Position numbers and translations under genes: made by a program. From NCBI GenBank assembly GCA_029570205.1, contig JAKQSI010000111.1, positions 16,949 to 80,948 of the forward strand: a DNA stretch of 64,000 nucleotides. The letters are read 5' to 3'. Below the pieces are notes generated by a model, which was given only the letters and a program-made list of their open reading frames with translations, had not been told where the DNA came from and did not search any database. Positions 52,423 to 61,313 of the stretch are shown here, one piece after another (the stretch's first letter is position 1; every line of letters begins with the position of its first letter). Origin of the DNA: Candidatus Omnitrophota bacterium. Lineage in GTDB: Bacteria; Hinthialibacterota; Hinthialibacteria; Hinthialibacterales; JAKPRU01.

Positions 52423-54885
52423 TCACTCCGTCAGCCAGGCGATGTGATCAGCAGCCATGGACGCGGTTGTTCGGTCGATTTGGATGTTCTGTTCCGCATT
52501 TATGCTTTTATAGAGCGCGGATATGTCCGGGAAATCGGTCTTGGCCCCGCCGGCAAGAAGGAACAACCTTCCCGGAGCGCCCAGGGCTGCCGCAGTGCGA
52601 TAATCGCCGACCTTTCGGATCAGGGGGATATAGAGTTCACCCAGCCACGTATCGTCTGCGTCAAGATCCGCGTTGCCCATTTCGGCCATAAGCGAGCGCA
52701 CATCCGGAGCCAGGCCACGCGCCAGCAGGCACCACAGCCCTGCTTCGCTCAAGCCGACCAGGTTGATCGACTCCACACTCCCCCATGCTTCCACAAAGGC
52801 TATCGTGGTCAGGATATCCTGAATCCGGCAGGACAAGTCGGTGTGGTTGTAAACAGCGAAGAACTTGTCACTCTCATCACGCGAGGCAGCTGCCCATGGG
52901 GTCTGGTATTCCCCGCAGAGGAACGGGTCCATTGCGACCACGATATGCTTTTTCTCCAGGAGTGCGGAGATCAGTGGGCCGGGATTGCCTTCGGAGGTAT
53001 CCGCGAAATACCGTTTGCCGTCGGGATGGACCAGGATAGTGGCCGGGTGTTTCACAGAGGGAAGTTCTGCGCGGGTGGCCGGGTAATACAGAAGAACGGG
53101 GATGCGCTCCTCTTTCCCCTTTCTGCCCGCAAGGAACGAGTGAATGGTATACCCGTCTCGCTTTGACCTTCCGGTCCGCTGGAACTCTATATCGGAGGGA
53201 GCAGGTTTTTCGGCTCCGATAGCGTGCCGGAAAGCCGGTTCCATTTTTTCTTTGAATTGCTTCAAATCCTTTGGATTTTCGGGCCGGAGATCGGCGAGCT
53301 GCTGTTTGGATTCCCGAACGATCAGATCGGTCAAAGTCTGCCAATTCATACCGGTGTGAGGCAACGGTCGACGCGCGAAAACCTGGAGATCCTCATCCTT
53401 TTCCACGGTGAATGGCTGTTCTTTGAACTTCGCCGGATCATCCTCTCCGAGAAACCATTTCCCGAACCAGGCATAAACCGCCTCACGGCTTTCCTTGTTG
53501 TAGTTATGGTCGGCATCCACCTGATGGAAGTCGACGTGGCTTTCCGCATTGAATAGGCGATAGATACTCCGGGTAGCGGGGAATTCATTGAACGGGGTTT
53601 CATCGGTCCAGTCGCCGGTGCAGCAGACCATAATCAGGGGGCGCGGGGCAGCCAGCGCGCCGATTTCCACATTGTAAGCGTCAACGCGCAAATTCGGCGC
53701 ATTCTCGCATGTGCAACCCCCCTGCATGTGCGCCGAGATCATATTCACCGGCGCGACCACTTTCAGGCGGTCATCCAGCGCGGTCAGAATGAAAGTCTGC
53801 GTGCCGCCGCCGGAGGCTCCGGTACAGCCGATTCGGTCTTTATCCACATCCTCCAGGGATTCCAGGAAATCCAGCACGCGGATGCTGTTCCAGGTTTGGA
53901 TACCCATATTTGACACGCCCCACAGGTGGGCGCGGGCATCCCAGTGGTCATGCGTGAGTTGTTTGCTGTCTACATACCCCACCATGTCATAGGAGAAAAC
54001 AACGTATCCCTGGCGGGCAAGGTTGATGCAACGGCCCGGCACAGACCCGCGATCCTCATTCGCCAGACGTCCTTTTTCCCAGTGTCCATGCGGCGAGGCG
54101 ATGGCGGGAAACGGTCCTGTTTTTCCCAATGGGCGATAGAGATTGCCTGTGACAAAGAATCCCGGCCAACTTTCAAAATACACTTTTTCGATGCTGTATC
54201 CGTCGCGCTCAATCCGCTCGAAGACTTGCGCATTGAGCGGATATCGTTTCGGTTCCGGCCAGAGGCCGCAGGAGACGCGAATGTGGTCTCTTAAATCCCT
54301 GGCCCGCTTCTCCCAGGTTTTCTTAGCAGGGTATCCTGGCCAGGTGTAAAACGTATTGAGGTTGCGGACATCCCACAGGCGACGGTCTTTGGGCGGTTCC
54401 ATGGTCTTCGGCGAAACCAGGGTTACCTCGTCGATTCGCTGTGGATTTGCATCCGGCTTACGGGATAAGGCCAATGCGACGACCTTTTTGCCCAAACCGC
54501 TGCCCACCCCTGTCACCTCCAGCGGAAAGGTCTCGTTCGCCTGGAGTTTCACTGTGCCCGCTTTTTCCCATCTGTAGTACCGACCATCCCCTTTTGTGTG
54601 GGTCGGCTCGAATGGGGTCCCCGCGATGCTTACCCGGCAGATACTGCCTTCCAACGCTTTGACCCAGACGGTGTATTCACCGCTTTCTGCGACCGATCCA
54701 CCTTTTTCCATCCAATCCACAAGGATTCCGAGATCGCACAACTGAAACGTACCGGATGCCTGCTGCATGGCTTTTTCTTTTTCGCGAACGGTCTGCTCCT
54801 CTCCGAAGACGCCTGGAATGAACGAAACACAGAAGAGGATGAGGAACAAAGATGATATGATTCGAGAGGAAGTCCTGGAAATCAT
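52423..54885 (-). CDS. Large secreted alpha/beta hydrolase (acetyl xylan esterase-like)
   Basis: An 820-residue protein with a signal peptide (about 1-28). An N-terminal beta domain (about 50-150, ESGEYTVWVKALEGSICRVSIAG) looks carbohydrate-binding. The first hydrolase domain has PAIASPHGHWEKGR, nucleophile elbow GCTGASGGGTQTF and a His in FHQVDADHNYNKESREAVY. A second, weaker hydrolase-like half follows (about 560-820, VLLYYPATR, LVHPDGK) without a clear nucleophile elbow. Likely an extracellular or periplasmic esterase for polysaccharide substituents. It diverges from cinA. Confidence 0.8.
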   Translation of the reverse strand: MISRTSSRIISSLFLILFCVSFIPGVFGEEQTVREKEKAMQQASGTFQLCDLGILVDWMEKGGSVAESGEYTVWVKALEGSICRVSIAGTPFEPTHTKGDGRYYRWEKAGTVKLQANETFPLEVTGVGSGLGKKVVALALSRKPDANPQRIDEVTLVSPKTMEPPKDRRLWDVRNLNTFYTWPGYPAKKTWEKRARDLRDHIRVSCGLWPEPKRYPLNAQVFERIERDGYSIEKVYFESWPGFFVTGNLYRPLGKTGPFPAIASPHGHWEKGRLANEDRGSVPGRCINLARQGYVVFSYDMVGYVDSKQLTHDHWDARAHLWGVSNMGIQTWNSIRVLDFLESLEDVDKDRIGCTGASGGGTQTFILTALDDRLKVVAPVNMISAHMQGGCTCENAPNLRVDAYNVEIGALAAPRPLIMVCCTGDWTDETPFNEFPATRSIYRLFNAESHVDFHQVDADHNYNKESREAVYAWFGKWFLGEDDPAKFKEQPFTVEKDEDLQVFARRPLPHTGMNWQTLTDLIVRESKQQLADLRPENPKDLKQFKEKMEPAFRHAIGAEKPAPSDIEFQRTGRSKRDGYTIHSFLAGRKGKEERIPVLLYYPATRAELPSVKHPATILVHPDGKRYFADTSEGNPGPLISALLEKKHIVVAMDPFLCGEYQTPWAAASRDESDKFFAVYNHTDLSCRIQDILTTIAFVEAWGSVESINLVGLSEAGLWCLLARGLAPDVRSLMAEMGNADLDADDTWLGELYIPLIRKVGDYRTAAALGAPGRLFLLAGGAKTDFPDISALYKSINAEQNIQIDRTTASMAADHIAWLTE

Positions 54886-54999
54886 GGGTCCACTCCGTAA
54901 AAATAATTGAAATAGGATAATACGCCCATGGGTTTATCCTGGGAAGATCGGATAGAATTGATGGGATGCGTGGTTTACACGTCATCCGAAGGAGATCAA

Positions 55000-56259
55000 A
55001 TGGTCCCCCCGAAGGCAATCATAATCGCATCCGGCAGTGAACTGCTCGCCGGTCTGCACACGGACACGAACACACAGTTTTTGGCTCAGTCTCTTCGACG
55101 CATCGGGATTGGAGTTGTGCGAACCCTGATCGTGGGGGATGCGTACGATGACCTGGTGGATACTTTTTCGTATGCGCTGGACAGAGCGCAGATTGTGCTT
55201 GTATCCGGCGGGCTGGGACCAACAGTGGATGATCTGACTCGTGAGGCGCTGTCGGAAGCCACGGGGATTGAAATGGTTGAAAGTCCGTACGCACTGGCGG
55301 AGATCCAGGAACGCTTTCGGTCCTTGAACCGGGAAATGTCGGAGAACAACCGTCGTCAGGCTCTGGTTCCGGTATCGGGAATGTATTTCTCGAATCCCAA
55401 CGGAACCGCGCCGGGTCTCGTGTTCGATGCTGGAGAGCGGCTGGCGATTGCCCTGCCCGGCCCCCCGCGTGAAATGCGGCCCATGGTAGAGAATTATGTT
55501 ATTCCGTTTCTGGAACAGAGGTACCCGGGGTTGCCGAGGGAATCATCCGTCATGGTTCGTTTTGTGGGAAGCGGGGAATCCGATATCGACCAGATTCTTC
55601 GAGAGAAAGTTCCATTCGATCCGCGGATCCGGGTTTCGCTGTTGGCGCGGTTGGGACTTGTGGATTTGACGTTGTACTGTCCCACCAGCGAAAAGGAAGA
55701 TCTGGATTTGCTCGAAGAGTCGCGAAATCGGGTTCTGGAGGCGCTGGGGGATTATGCTTATGCCACGGAATGGGTGGATCTGAGTGAGGTGGTTGGACTC
55801 CAGCTGAGGAAACGTGGTGAGACGCTGGCCACGGCGGAATCATGCACCGGCGGGCTGATTGGGGCGTCCATCACAGCGATTCCCGGTTCTTCGCGGTATT
55901 ACCTGGGTGGATTTGTGACCTACAGTAATGAATCGAAGGTTTCGCAGCTGGGAGTCCGCCCTGAGACGCTGGAGAGGCACGGTGCGGTAAGCGAACAAAC
56001 GGTGCGAGAAATGGCTGTGGGCGGAGTGGAAGCGCTGAACGCGGACTGGTGCGTTGCTGTAACGGGGATTGCCGGGCCGGAAGGAGGGACGCCGGAGAAG
56101 CCGGTGGGCACAGTTTGGATCGGAGTGGCCTCTCCCAAGCAAAACTGGAGTTCGGTGCGGCGGTGTCAATTTTTTGGGGATCGCGAGGCGATTCGGGAGA
56201 GGACGCGGATTATGACGCTCGATGAGATTCGCAAGGCATTGAAAAAGGTTGCTTTATAG
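55000..56259 (+). CDS. cinA: CinA family protein, nicotinamide-nucleotide amidohydrolase type
   Basis: A 419-residue CinA, the usual length. The N-terminal MoaB-like domain (IIIASGSELLAGLHTDTNTQFL, VSGGLGPTVDDLTREAL) and the C-terminal CinA domain (ATAESCTGGLIGASITAIPGSS, then AVTGIAGPEGGTPEKPVGTVW) are both complete. The latter hydrolyses nicotinamide mononucleotide; the former acts on ADP-ribose in related proteins. Start ATG 55000 follows AAGGAG; the frame upstream to 54928 is not needed. Confidence 0.95.
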   Translation: MVPPKAIIIASGSELLAGLHTDTNTQFLAQSLRRIGIGVVRTLIVGDAYDDLVDTFSYALDRAQIVLVSGGLGPTVDDLTREALSEATGIEMVESPYALAEIQERFRSLNREMSENNRRQALVPVSGMYFSNPNGTAPGLVFDAGERLAIALPGPPREMRPMVENYVIPFLEQRYPGLPRESSVMVRFVGSGESDIDQILREKVPFDPRIRVSLLARLGLVDLTLYCPTSEKEDLDLLEESRNRVLEALGDYAYATEWVDLSEVVGLQLRKRGETLATAESCTGGLIGASITAIPGSSRYYLGGFVTYSNESKVSQLGVRPETLERHGAVSEQTVREMAVGGVEALNADWCVAVTGIAGPEGGTPEKPVGTVWIGVASPKQNWSSVRRCQFFGDREAIRERTRIMTLDEIRKALKKVAL

Positions 56260-56423
56260 TAAGGGATGGGACAAAGTGGATCTGGTGGGCAGAGCCATAC
56301 AGTAGAGAGCAGAAAGAAACTGGAGAGGATTCGATTTTTTCGGGGGAAACGACTTGCTTGACAATCTGACCGGAATCTCTGAACATCATGGGCGAAAGCG
56401 CATTGCTCGACGGAGGAATCGAA

Positions 56424-57785
56424 ATGAACGAACCCATCATCAAACGGCGAAGTTTCTTGCAGGCAACGGCTGCCGGGACAGCCGCAATCGGACTGGCCGG
56501 GCCATCGTTGATAGTCTCCGGGGCGACCGGCATACCGCCAAAGCCCGCTCTGTTGGGCGGAACCCCCATACGCCAGACTCCGTTCCCTTCCTGGCCCATA
56601 ATCGAGAAGAACGATGAAGAAGCGTGGATGGAGGTCTTGCGCTCCAAGCATTGGTGCCGCCTCGGACAAAAGTCCGTTGAGGCGTTTGAGAAGGAATTTG
56701 CGAAGCGGACCGGTTCTAAGGAATGTCTTCTCACCGCCAACGGGACGAGCGCGTTGTGGACAGCGCTGAACGCCCTCGACGTCGGACCCGGCGATGAGGT
56801 CATCGTGACGCCTTACACCTTTGTGGCGACTGTGAACGTAATTCTCCTCCAATATGCCCTGCCGATCTTCGTGGACATCGATCCCGAAACCTTCCTGATC
56901 GATCCCGACAAGATTGAAGCGGCAATCACGGACCGCACACGCTGCATTCTTCCGGTGCATATTGGCGGTTCTCCCGCCGATCTGGACCGGATCATCGCAA
57001 TCGGGAAGAAACATAATATCCCGGTGGTGGAGGATGCCTGTCAGGCCCATTTGGCGGAATGGCGGGGTAAGAAGGTCGGCACATTGGGCGATGCGGGATG
57101 TTTCAGCTTCCAGGAATCCAAGAATCTGGCCAGCGGGGAAGGTGGCGCACTTCTGACCCGGGATAGCGAACTCATAGACCGGTGCTATTCGTTTCACACG
57201 AACGGCATCCGGCGGGACGGTCCCGGATACCTCATCAACGGCGCAAACCTGCGTATGACAGAGTTTCAGGGAGCCTTACTGATGTCTCAGTTGACCCGCT
57301 TTGAGGAGCAGAGTCGAATCCGTGTGGAAAACGCCGAGTACTTGACCGATCGCCTGAATGAGATAGACGGTATTCATCCGGCGAAAAAGTACGACGGCTG
57401 CACCCGTCACGCTTATCATCTGTATATGTTGCGATACGAGGCGGACAAGTTTGCCGGTCTGCCGCGCGAGCAGTTCCTCAAAGCCTTGCGCGCGGAGGGC
57501 ATTCCCTGCTCCGGCGGGTACGGCAGCGTAAAAGGAACTTATGCGCTGAACCAGCAACCGTTTATTATGAATTCCCTCAATTCTCGGGGATTCCGGCAAA
57601 TCTATTCCGAGGAGCGCATCCGAGACTATGTCGAGAGAAACCATTGCCCGCTGGACGACAAACTCTGCACTGAAGCGATATGGTTTTTCCAGTCGATGTT
57701 CCTCGGAACGCGCGAGGACATGGACCAGATTGCGGATGCGATCCTGAAAATCCAGGCTCACGCCGCCGATTTGGCGAAGGCTTGA
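56424..57785 (+). CDS. Tat-exported DegT/DnrJ/EryC1/StrS family aminotransferase-like protein
   Basis: A 453-residue PLP-dependent sugar aminotransferase homologue. The N terminus is a twin-arginine signal (KRRSFLQ at 7-13, hydrophobic core to about 33), so it is exported. The fold-type I core has GSKECLLTANGTSALWTAL, DEVIVTPYTFVATVN, VVEDACQAHLAEW and FSFQESKNLASGEGGALLT, whose Lys is the PLP Schiff-base residue. In the cytosol such enzymes make amino sugars; outside it the donor supply is unclear. GGAGGA at 9 nt supports the ATG at 56424 over 56388. A gap of 164 nt separates it from cinA. Confidence 0.9.
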   Translation: MNEPIIKRRSFLQATAAGTAAIGLAGPSLIVSGATGIPPKPALLGGTPIRQTPFPSWPIIEKNDEEAWMEVLRSKHWCRLGQKSVEAFEKEFAKRTGSKECLLTANGTSALWTALNALDVGPGDEVIVTPYTFVATVNVILLQYALPIFVDIDPETFLIDPDKIEAAITDRTRCILPVHIGGSPADLDRIIAIGKKHNIPVVEDACQAHLAEWRGKKVGTLGDAGCFSFQESKNLASGEGGALLTRDSELIDRCYSFHTNGIRRDGPGYLINGANLRMTEFQGALLMSQLTRFEEQSRIRVENAEYLTDRLNEIDGIHPAKKYDGCTRHAYHLYMLRYEADKFAGLPREQFLKALRAEGIPCSGGYGSVKGTYALNQQPFIMNSLNSRGFRQIYSEERIRDYVERNHCPLDDKLCTEAIWFFQSMFLGTREDMDQIADAILKIQAHAADLAKA

Positions 57786-57891
57786 TTGCCGCACAGGCCG
57801 GAACTTTTCGCCGGGTGCTGTCCATGTCACCTCCGGTCCCATCGTAACACGTCTCCTTTCGGGTGAAACTTGTCGTGCGGTACTCCCGGGA

Positions 57892-57946
57892 GGATGACAT
57901 TTTCATTGTGCAGTTACACCCTGACGGTTTCATTGTGCGGGGACAA
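57892..57946. repeat. Transposon-end-like double repeat, copy B
   Basis: Two copies of tgac-nnttttcattgtgc at about 57895 and 57922, 27 nt apart. The first 21 bases match copy A at 18539 exactly. It lies between the aminotransferase and tRNA-Asn. No transposase frame is nearby. Confidence 0.6.
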
Positions 57947-58029
57947 GAATGTCGGGTGGTGTTGACAGTCAATGGGAAGGCAGATAAATATATCTTTTTG
58001 TGGTTTAGCCCCAATTCGCCGATTTGTGA

Positions 58030-58102
58030 TCCGGTGTAGCTCAATCGGCAGAGCAGCTGGCTGTTAACCAGTTTGTTGTAGGTTCGAGTCCTACCACCGG
58101 AG
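58030..58102 (+). tRNA. tRNA-Asn (GTT)
   Basis: A full cloverleaf: acceptor TCCGGTG/CACCGGA, D arm GCTC/GAGC, anticodon arm GCTGG-CTGTTAA-CCAGT with anticodon GTT at 58063-58065, T arm GTAGG-TTCGAGT-CCTAC and discriminator G. CCA is not encoded. A strong terminator follows at 58154. Confidence 0.96.
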
Positions 58103-58153
58103 CGAGAAAAGAAACTGTGGACCTCCCCAAGTCCTATGGTTTGAGATAGAATC

Positions 58154-58196
58154 GGGGGAAACAGGAGTCTTGCCCTGTTTCCCCCGTTTTGCTTTG
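58154..58196 (+). terminator. Rho-independent terminator after tRNA-Asn
   Basis: Stem CGGGGGAAACAGG (58154-58166) with CCTGTTTCCCCCG (58175-58187), followed by TTTTGCTTT. Confidence 0.88.
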
Positions 58197-58272
58197 GGGA
58201 CAAGGAGCCATGCGCTGATGAGGATATGCGGGCCGGGGTGGTCCTGTTCTCCGTCGCCTTTTCTGTATCCTG

Positions 58273-58382
58273 CTTGCTTTCATGCTCAGCAGGCGGCTGA
58301 AAAGTACCTTAACGCGCTTTTAACTTGGCATCAGATCGAGTTTCCAAAGACTCATTCCAGCCTTGACCTGGAATTTACATAA
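58273..58382 (+). pseudogene. HEPN-domain protein remnant
   Basis: About 35 codons read CFHAQQAAEKYLNALL, then WHQIEFPKTH, the core of a HEPN domain of the kind found in MNT/HEPN toxin-antitoxin pairs, and then stop at TAA. The upstream part of the frame to 58170 has no HEPN character, the C-terminal helices are missing and no MNT partner is present. It is therefore a 3'- and 5'-truncated remnant. The sequence overlaps the promoter of the PerR-like gene. Confidence 0.6.
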
Positions 58383-58400
58383 GAATATATTCCTATGTAA
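58363..58400 (+). promoter_or_regulatory. Promoter overlapped by PerR-type palindromic operator
   Basis: A TTGACC (58363-58368) and TATATT (58386-58391) with a 17-nt spacer form a good promoter about 35-40 nt before the regulator start. The -10 lies in the middle of a near-perfect 26-nt palindrome at 58375-58400 with half-sites TTACATA and TATGTAA around GAATATATTC. The layout suggests autorepression by the downstream Fur-family protein. Confidence 0.78.
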
Positions 58401-58430
58401 TAATGGATCCTAAAATCGCAGGGATACATT

Positions 58431-58904
58431 ATGAAACGGACATCCAACGAACTGCCGCACCGAATCGAGCAGTTCAAGGAAGGTCTCAAGAAGGTCGGTG
58501 TGAAATTGACTTGCCAGCGCCTTGAGATTTTCCGCGAAATTGCTCAGTCCGAAGATCACCCCGATGCGGAAACGATCTGGAAAGGTGTGCGACAGCGGGT
58601 TCCCACTGTCTCGCTCGATACGGTGTACCGGACGTTATGGCTGCTGATGGACCTGGGATTGGTCGAAACACTGGGATGCGTACATGAAAGAGTTCGGTTC
58701 GATGCCAATCAGAGATCGCACCACCATTTTGTATGCAGGAGATGTGGCAAGATTTGTGATTTCTATAGCGAGGAGTTTGACCGATTGAGCATCCCGGATA
58801 GCGTAAGAGGTTTGGGAAATGTGGAAAGGATGCGCGTGGAGATATCAGGGATTTGTGTACAGTGCTCGGAGAAAGAAAAAGCTGAGCAGGGGATTGATTC
58901 TTGA
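58431..58904 (+). CDS. Fur family regulator, PerR-like
   Basis: A 157-residue winged-helix metal-dependent repressor. The DNA-binding helix region is PTVSLDTVYRTLWLLMDLGL (58-77). The metal sites show HHH (97-99), the structural zinc pairs C102-x-x-C105 and C142-x-x-C145, and KICDF at 107-111, where an Asp as in PerR (Glu in Fur) marks the peroxide-sensing class. Genes immediately downstream encode a peroxidase and a ferritin-like protein. The protein likely represses its own promoter through the palindrome at 58375. Confidence 0.9.
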   Translation: MKRTSNELPHRIEQFKEGLKKVGVKLTCQRLEIFREIAQSEDHPDAETIWKGVRQRVPTVSLDTVYRTLWLLMDLGLVETLGCVHERVRFDANQRSHHHFVCRRCGKICDFYSEEFDRLSIPDSVRGLGNVERMRVEISGICVQCSEKEKAEQGIDS

Positions 58905-59087
58905 ACAAGTGGCCTGTGAAACGATCCGTGGGCCGCGGACAGTGGCTGCGTGGTCCCCAGCCTGAAACCAATCAATACGGAAAGGAGGTGTCGGGTGTTA
59001 TAGAGCGCGCCTGAATGGCGACGGGATGTGACGGCCGGCAAACCGACATCCATCCCGCTTCGGAACAGAAAGAAAGGAGAAACGAGG

Positions 59088-60482
59088 ATGTTGCATGTAC
59101 GAATGAAGCACGTGTGCATCGGTGTCAGCGTTGTCTGTTTGTCTGTTCTCAGCTGGAGCGAGGCAGGCTCCGCTGCAACGTCCAGCTACTCACCGGTGGT
59201 GATTAAAGAGGATTTTGCTGCCACAATGGCCCGGATGAAGGCTGCCAAGGCGGAAATCCTGCAACGCCAGATGGACCTGCTCAATGAGCGCTATGACCTG
59301 AGTGACCGTCCATCGGATGTCATGATGTCTGCCGGACGTCGCGCAGTGCAGGAAGGCGTGCGGGTCAAACTTCCCGAAGGCGTGACATGGAAACAACTCG
59401 GCAATATGACTCCGGATGAGATCAGGGACAAGAACCTGTGGCCCAAGGGATTCCTTCCGTTGCCCCATCCGAATCACGCGGAAGGGGGCATGGTTTTCCC
59501 GAAGTTCCACATCGATGAAATCAAGAAGCAGGAAGGGCGTGATCTCACCCGCTTTGATCTGGATCTCGATCTGCCGGATCATTTTTTGCCCGAATATCCA
59601 CCGGCGATCTATCTGACCACACGTCCCGATCTTGGTGATGTGTCACAAGGGAAAGTGGTCACGATCATGAACTACTATGAGTTGTTCAATGGGATCCTCA
59701 ATCCCAAACAGATCGAGGGGCTTCGCCTGCTTGTGACGCCTTTTCCGCAACAGCAGTTCAACATGACCGAAGACCGGCGATCCGAATTGCCGCACCGGGG
59801 TGTGACTTGCTTCGATTGTCATGTAAACGGGCACAGCAACGGGGCCACGCATCTGGTCGGCGATATCCGGCCACAGGAATTCCGGCATCGCCTGGATATA
59901 CCACCCCTGCGGGGTGTCAATATCCAGCGGCTGTTCGGTTCTCAACGTGCCCTTAAGTCGATCGAAGATTTCACGGAATTCGAACAACGTGCCGCCTATT
60001 TTGATGGCGATCCGGTGATTGCAACAAAGAAAGGCGTGAATGTTCTTGAGCGTGGCAGTCAAGTGCATTTCATGGCTGAATTCCAGGCCTTGTTGGATTT
60101 TCCTCCCGCACCCAAACTTAACCTGTACGGTCGTCTGGACCCCGAAAAGGCAGACAAATCGGAGTTACGTGGCGAGGAACTCTTCTTCGGCAAGGCCCAA
60201 TGCTCGGTTTGCCACCCCGCGCCTTACTACACGGATAATCTGATGCACAACTTGAAGGCGGAGCGGTTTTTCAAACCTCAGGATGTAAATGGCCGCTGGG
60301 CATCCGCCGATGGGCCAATCAAGACCTTTCCGCTTCGGGGGATCAAGGATTCGCCTCCGTATCTGCACGACGGGCGTTTGTTGACACTTGAAGACACAGT
60401 CGAGTTTTTCAACCTGATCCAGGGTCTCAAACTCTCGGAACAGGAAAAGAAAGACCTTGTGAACTTCATGCGGGCGCTATAG
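59088..60482 (+). CDS. Di-haem cytochrome c peroxidase-like protein
   Basis: A 464-residue periplasmic protein from ATG 59088 (AAAGGAGA upstream), with a signal peptide of about 29 residues ending GSAA. Two haem-binding sites, CFDCH (241-245) and CSVCH (372-376), and the C-terminal FPLRGIKDSPPYLHDGRLLTLEDTVEFFN segment are characteristic of the MauG/CcpA family. The long N-terminal part (30-235) is extra compared with classical 320-residue peroxidases, and resembles the group annotated as cytochrome B6. Reduces hydrogen peroxide or oxidises a partner. Third-hand link: it follows the PerR-like gene. Confidence 0.88.
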   Translation: MLHVRMKHVCIGVSVVCLSVLSWSEAGSAATSSYSPVVIKEDFAATMARMKAAKAEILQRQMDLLNERYDLSDRPSDVMMSAGRRAVQEGVRVKLPEGVTWKQLGNMTPDEIRDKNLWPKGFLPLPHPNHAEGGMVFPKFHIDEIKKQEGRDLTRFDLDLDLPDHFLPEYPPAIYLTTRPDLGDVSQGKVVTIMNYYELFNGILNPKQIEGLRLLVTPFPQQQFNMTEDRRSELPHRGVTCFDCHVNGHSNGATHLVGDIRPQEFRHRLDIPPLRGVNIQRLFGSQRALKSIEDFTEFEQRAAYFDGDPVIATKKGVNVLERGSQVHFMAEFQALLDFPPAPKLNLYGRLDPEKADKSELRGEELFFGKAQCSVCHPAPYYTDNLMHNLKAERFFKPQDVNGRWASADGPIKTFPLRGIKDSPPYLHDGRLLTLEDTVEFFNLIQGLKLSEQEKKDLVNFMRAL

Positions 60483-60529
60483 CGATGGGATTGAGTGGAG
60501 TTTTTCCACTCCGTTCATTTTCCTGAAAA

Positions 60530-60585
60530 GAATGAGGGCTGAGCGACTTGATCGGCAATCCGGCCCTCATTCGTTCTTCGCATGG
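60530..60585 (+). terminator. Terminator-like hairpin after the peroxidase gene
   Basis: GAATGAGGGC pairs with GCCCTCATTC across a loop of about 30 nt, followed by GTTCTTC. A smaller GAGTGGA/TCCACTC stem at about 60493-60510 precedes it. Confidence 0.5.
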
Positions 60586-60681
60586 TGAGCGTCAATACGG
60601 ATTCGGCGTTTTTTGACTCGAAAGGGAAATGCGAAAACGCGAATGTTTCTAACCGCTTGAATCTGAAAGGAGAATACAGGA

Positions 60682-61182
60682 ATGGGAACCAAAGGTAGAG
60701 CGATTGTCGGGAAGCACGCAGAGCGTGTGATTGAACTTCTGAATAAGGCATTTTCCGATGAATGGCTGGCGTACTATCAATACTGGATCGGAGCGAAGAT
60801 CGTTGCCGGTCCGATGAAGGATGCCGTGATCGCGGAGCTGTTGCAACATGCGGCGGATGAACTTCGTCATGCGGACCTGGTCTCAAACCGCATTATTCAG
60901 CTGGGCGGTACTCCCGTCACAACGCCGAAGAAGTGGTTCGAACTGACGAACTGCGGTTACGACGAACCGGCCGATCCTTTTGTCAAGAAGATCCTTGAGC
61001 AGAACATCTCCGGGGAGCAATGCGCGATCGGTGTCTATCATGCGCTCATGGAAGAGGTCAGCAGCATCGACCCGGTCACCTACAACCTCGCCCTGCAGAT
61101 CCTTCAGGATGAGGTGGAGCATGAAGAAGACCTTCAGGCGCTCCAGGAGGACCTGGATCTCATGCTGTCGAGACCGGCCTGA
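60682..61182 (+). CDS. Ferritin-like Dps-like protein (thioferritin type)
   Basis: A 166-residue four-helix ferritin-like protein. Di-iron ligands appear as E27, E60, H63, the E112 region, E144 and H147 (ADELRH and DEVEHEE). Cys91 and Cys114 match the paired cysteines of Dps-like thioferritins described in archaea and some bacteria. It oxidises Fe(II) with peroxide and stores iron, protecting DNA from Fenton damage. A strong AAGGAG precedes the ATG. Follows the peroxidase and PerR-like genes, completing a peroxide defence set. Confidence 0.9.
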   Translation: MGTKGRAIVGKHAERVIELLNKAFSDEWLAYYQYWIGAKIVAGPMKDAVIAELLQHAADELRHADLVSNRIIQLGGTPVTTPKKWFELTNCGYDEPADPFVKKILEQNISGEQCAIGVYHALMEEVSSIDPVTYNLALQILQDEVEHEEDLQALQEDLDLMLSRPA

Positions 61183-61231
61183 GCGCGAAATCGTTGAGCC
61201 GGGGAGATCCCGGCAACAATCAGACTGACAA

Positions 61232-61268
61232 AAGCCCCCGATAGAGATGCCTGTCGGGGGCTTGTTTT
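61232..61268 (+). terminator. Rho-independent terminator after the ferritin-like gene
   Basis: Stem AAGCCCCCGA (61232-61241) with TCGGGGGCTT (61254-61263), then GTTTTGT. Confidence 0.9.
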
Positions 61269-61313
61269 GTCGGGATTACGAGAGGAATCCGCGTGGCGGA
61301 ATGTCCCTCGATG

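Noticed and set aside
51848..52426. 192-residue version of the small protein next to the zinc-ribbon gene
   Set aside because: The first 129 codons run through hairpin repeats; a good ribosome site and typical composition begin only at 52039.
57577..58203. 208-codon minus-strand frame spanning the tRNA region
   Set aside because: It crosses tRNA-Asn and the transposon-end repeat and has no family character.
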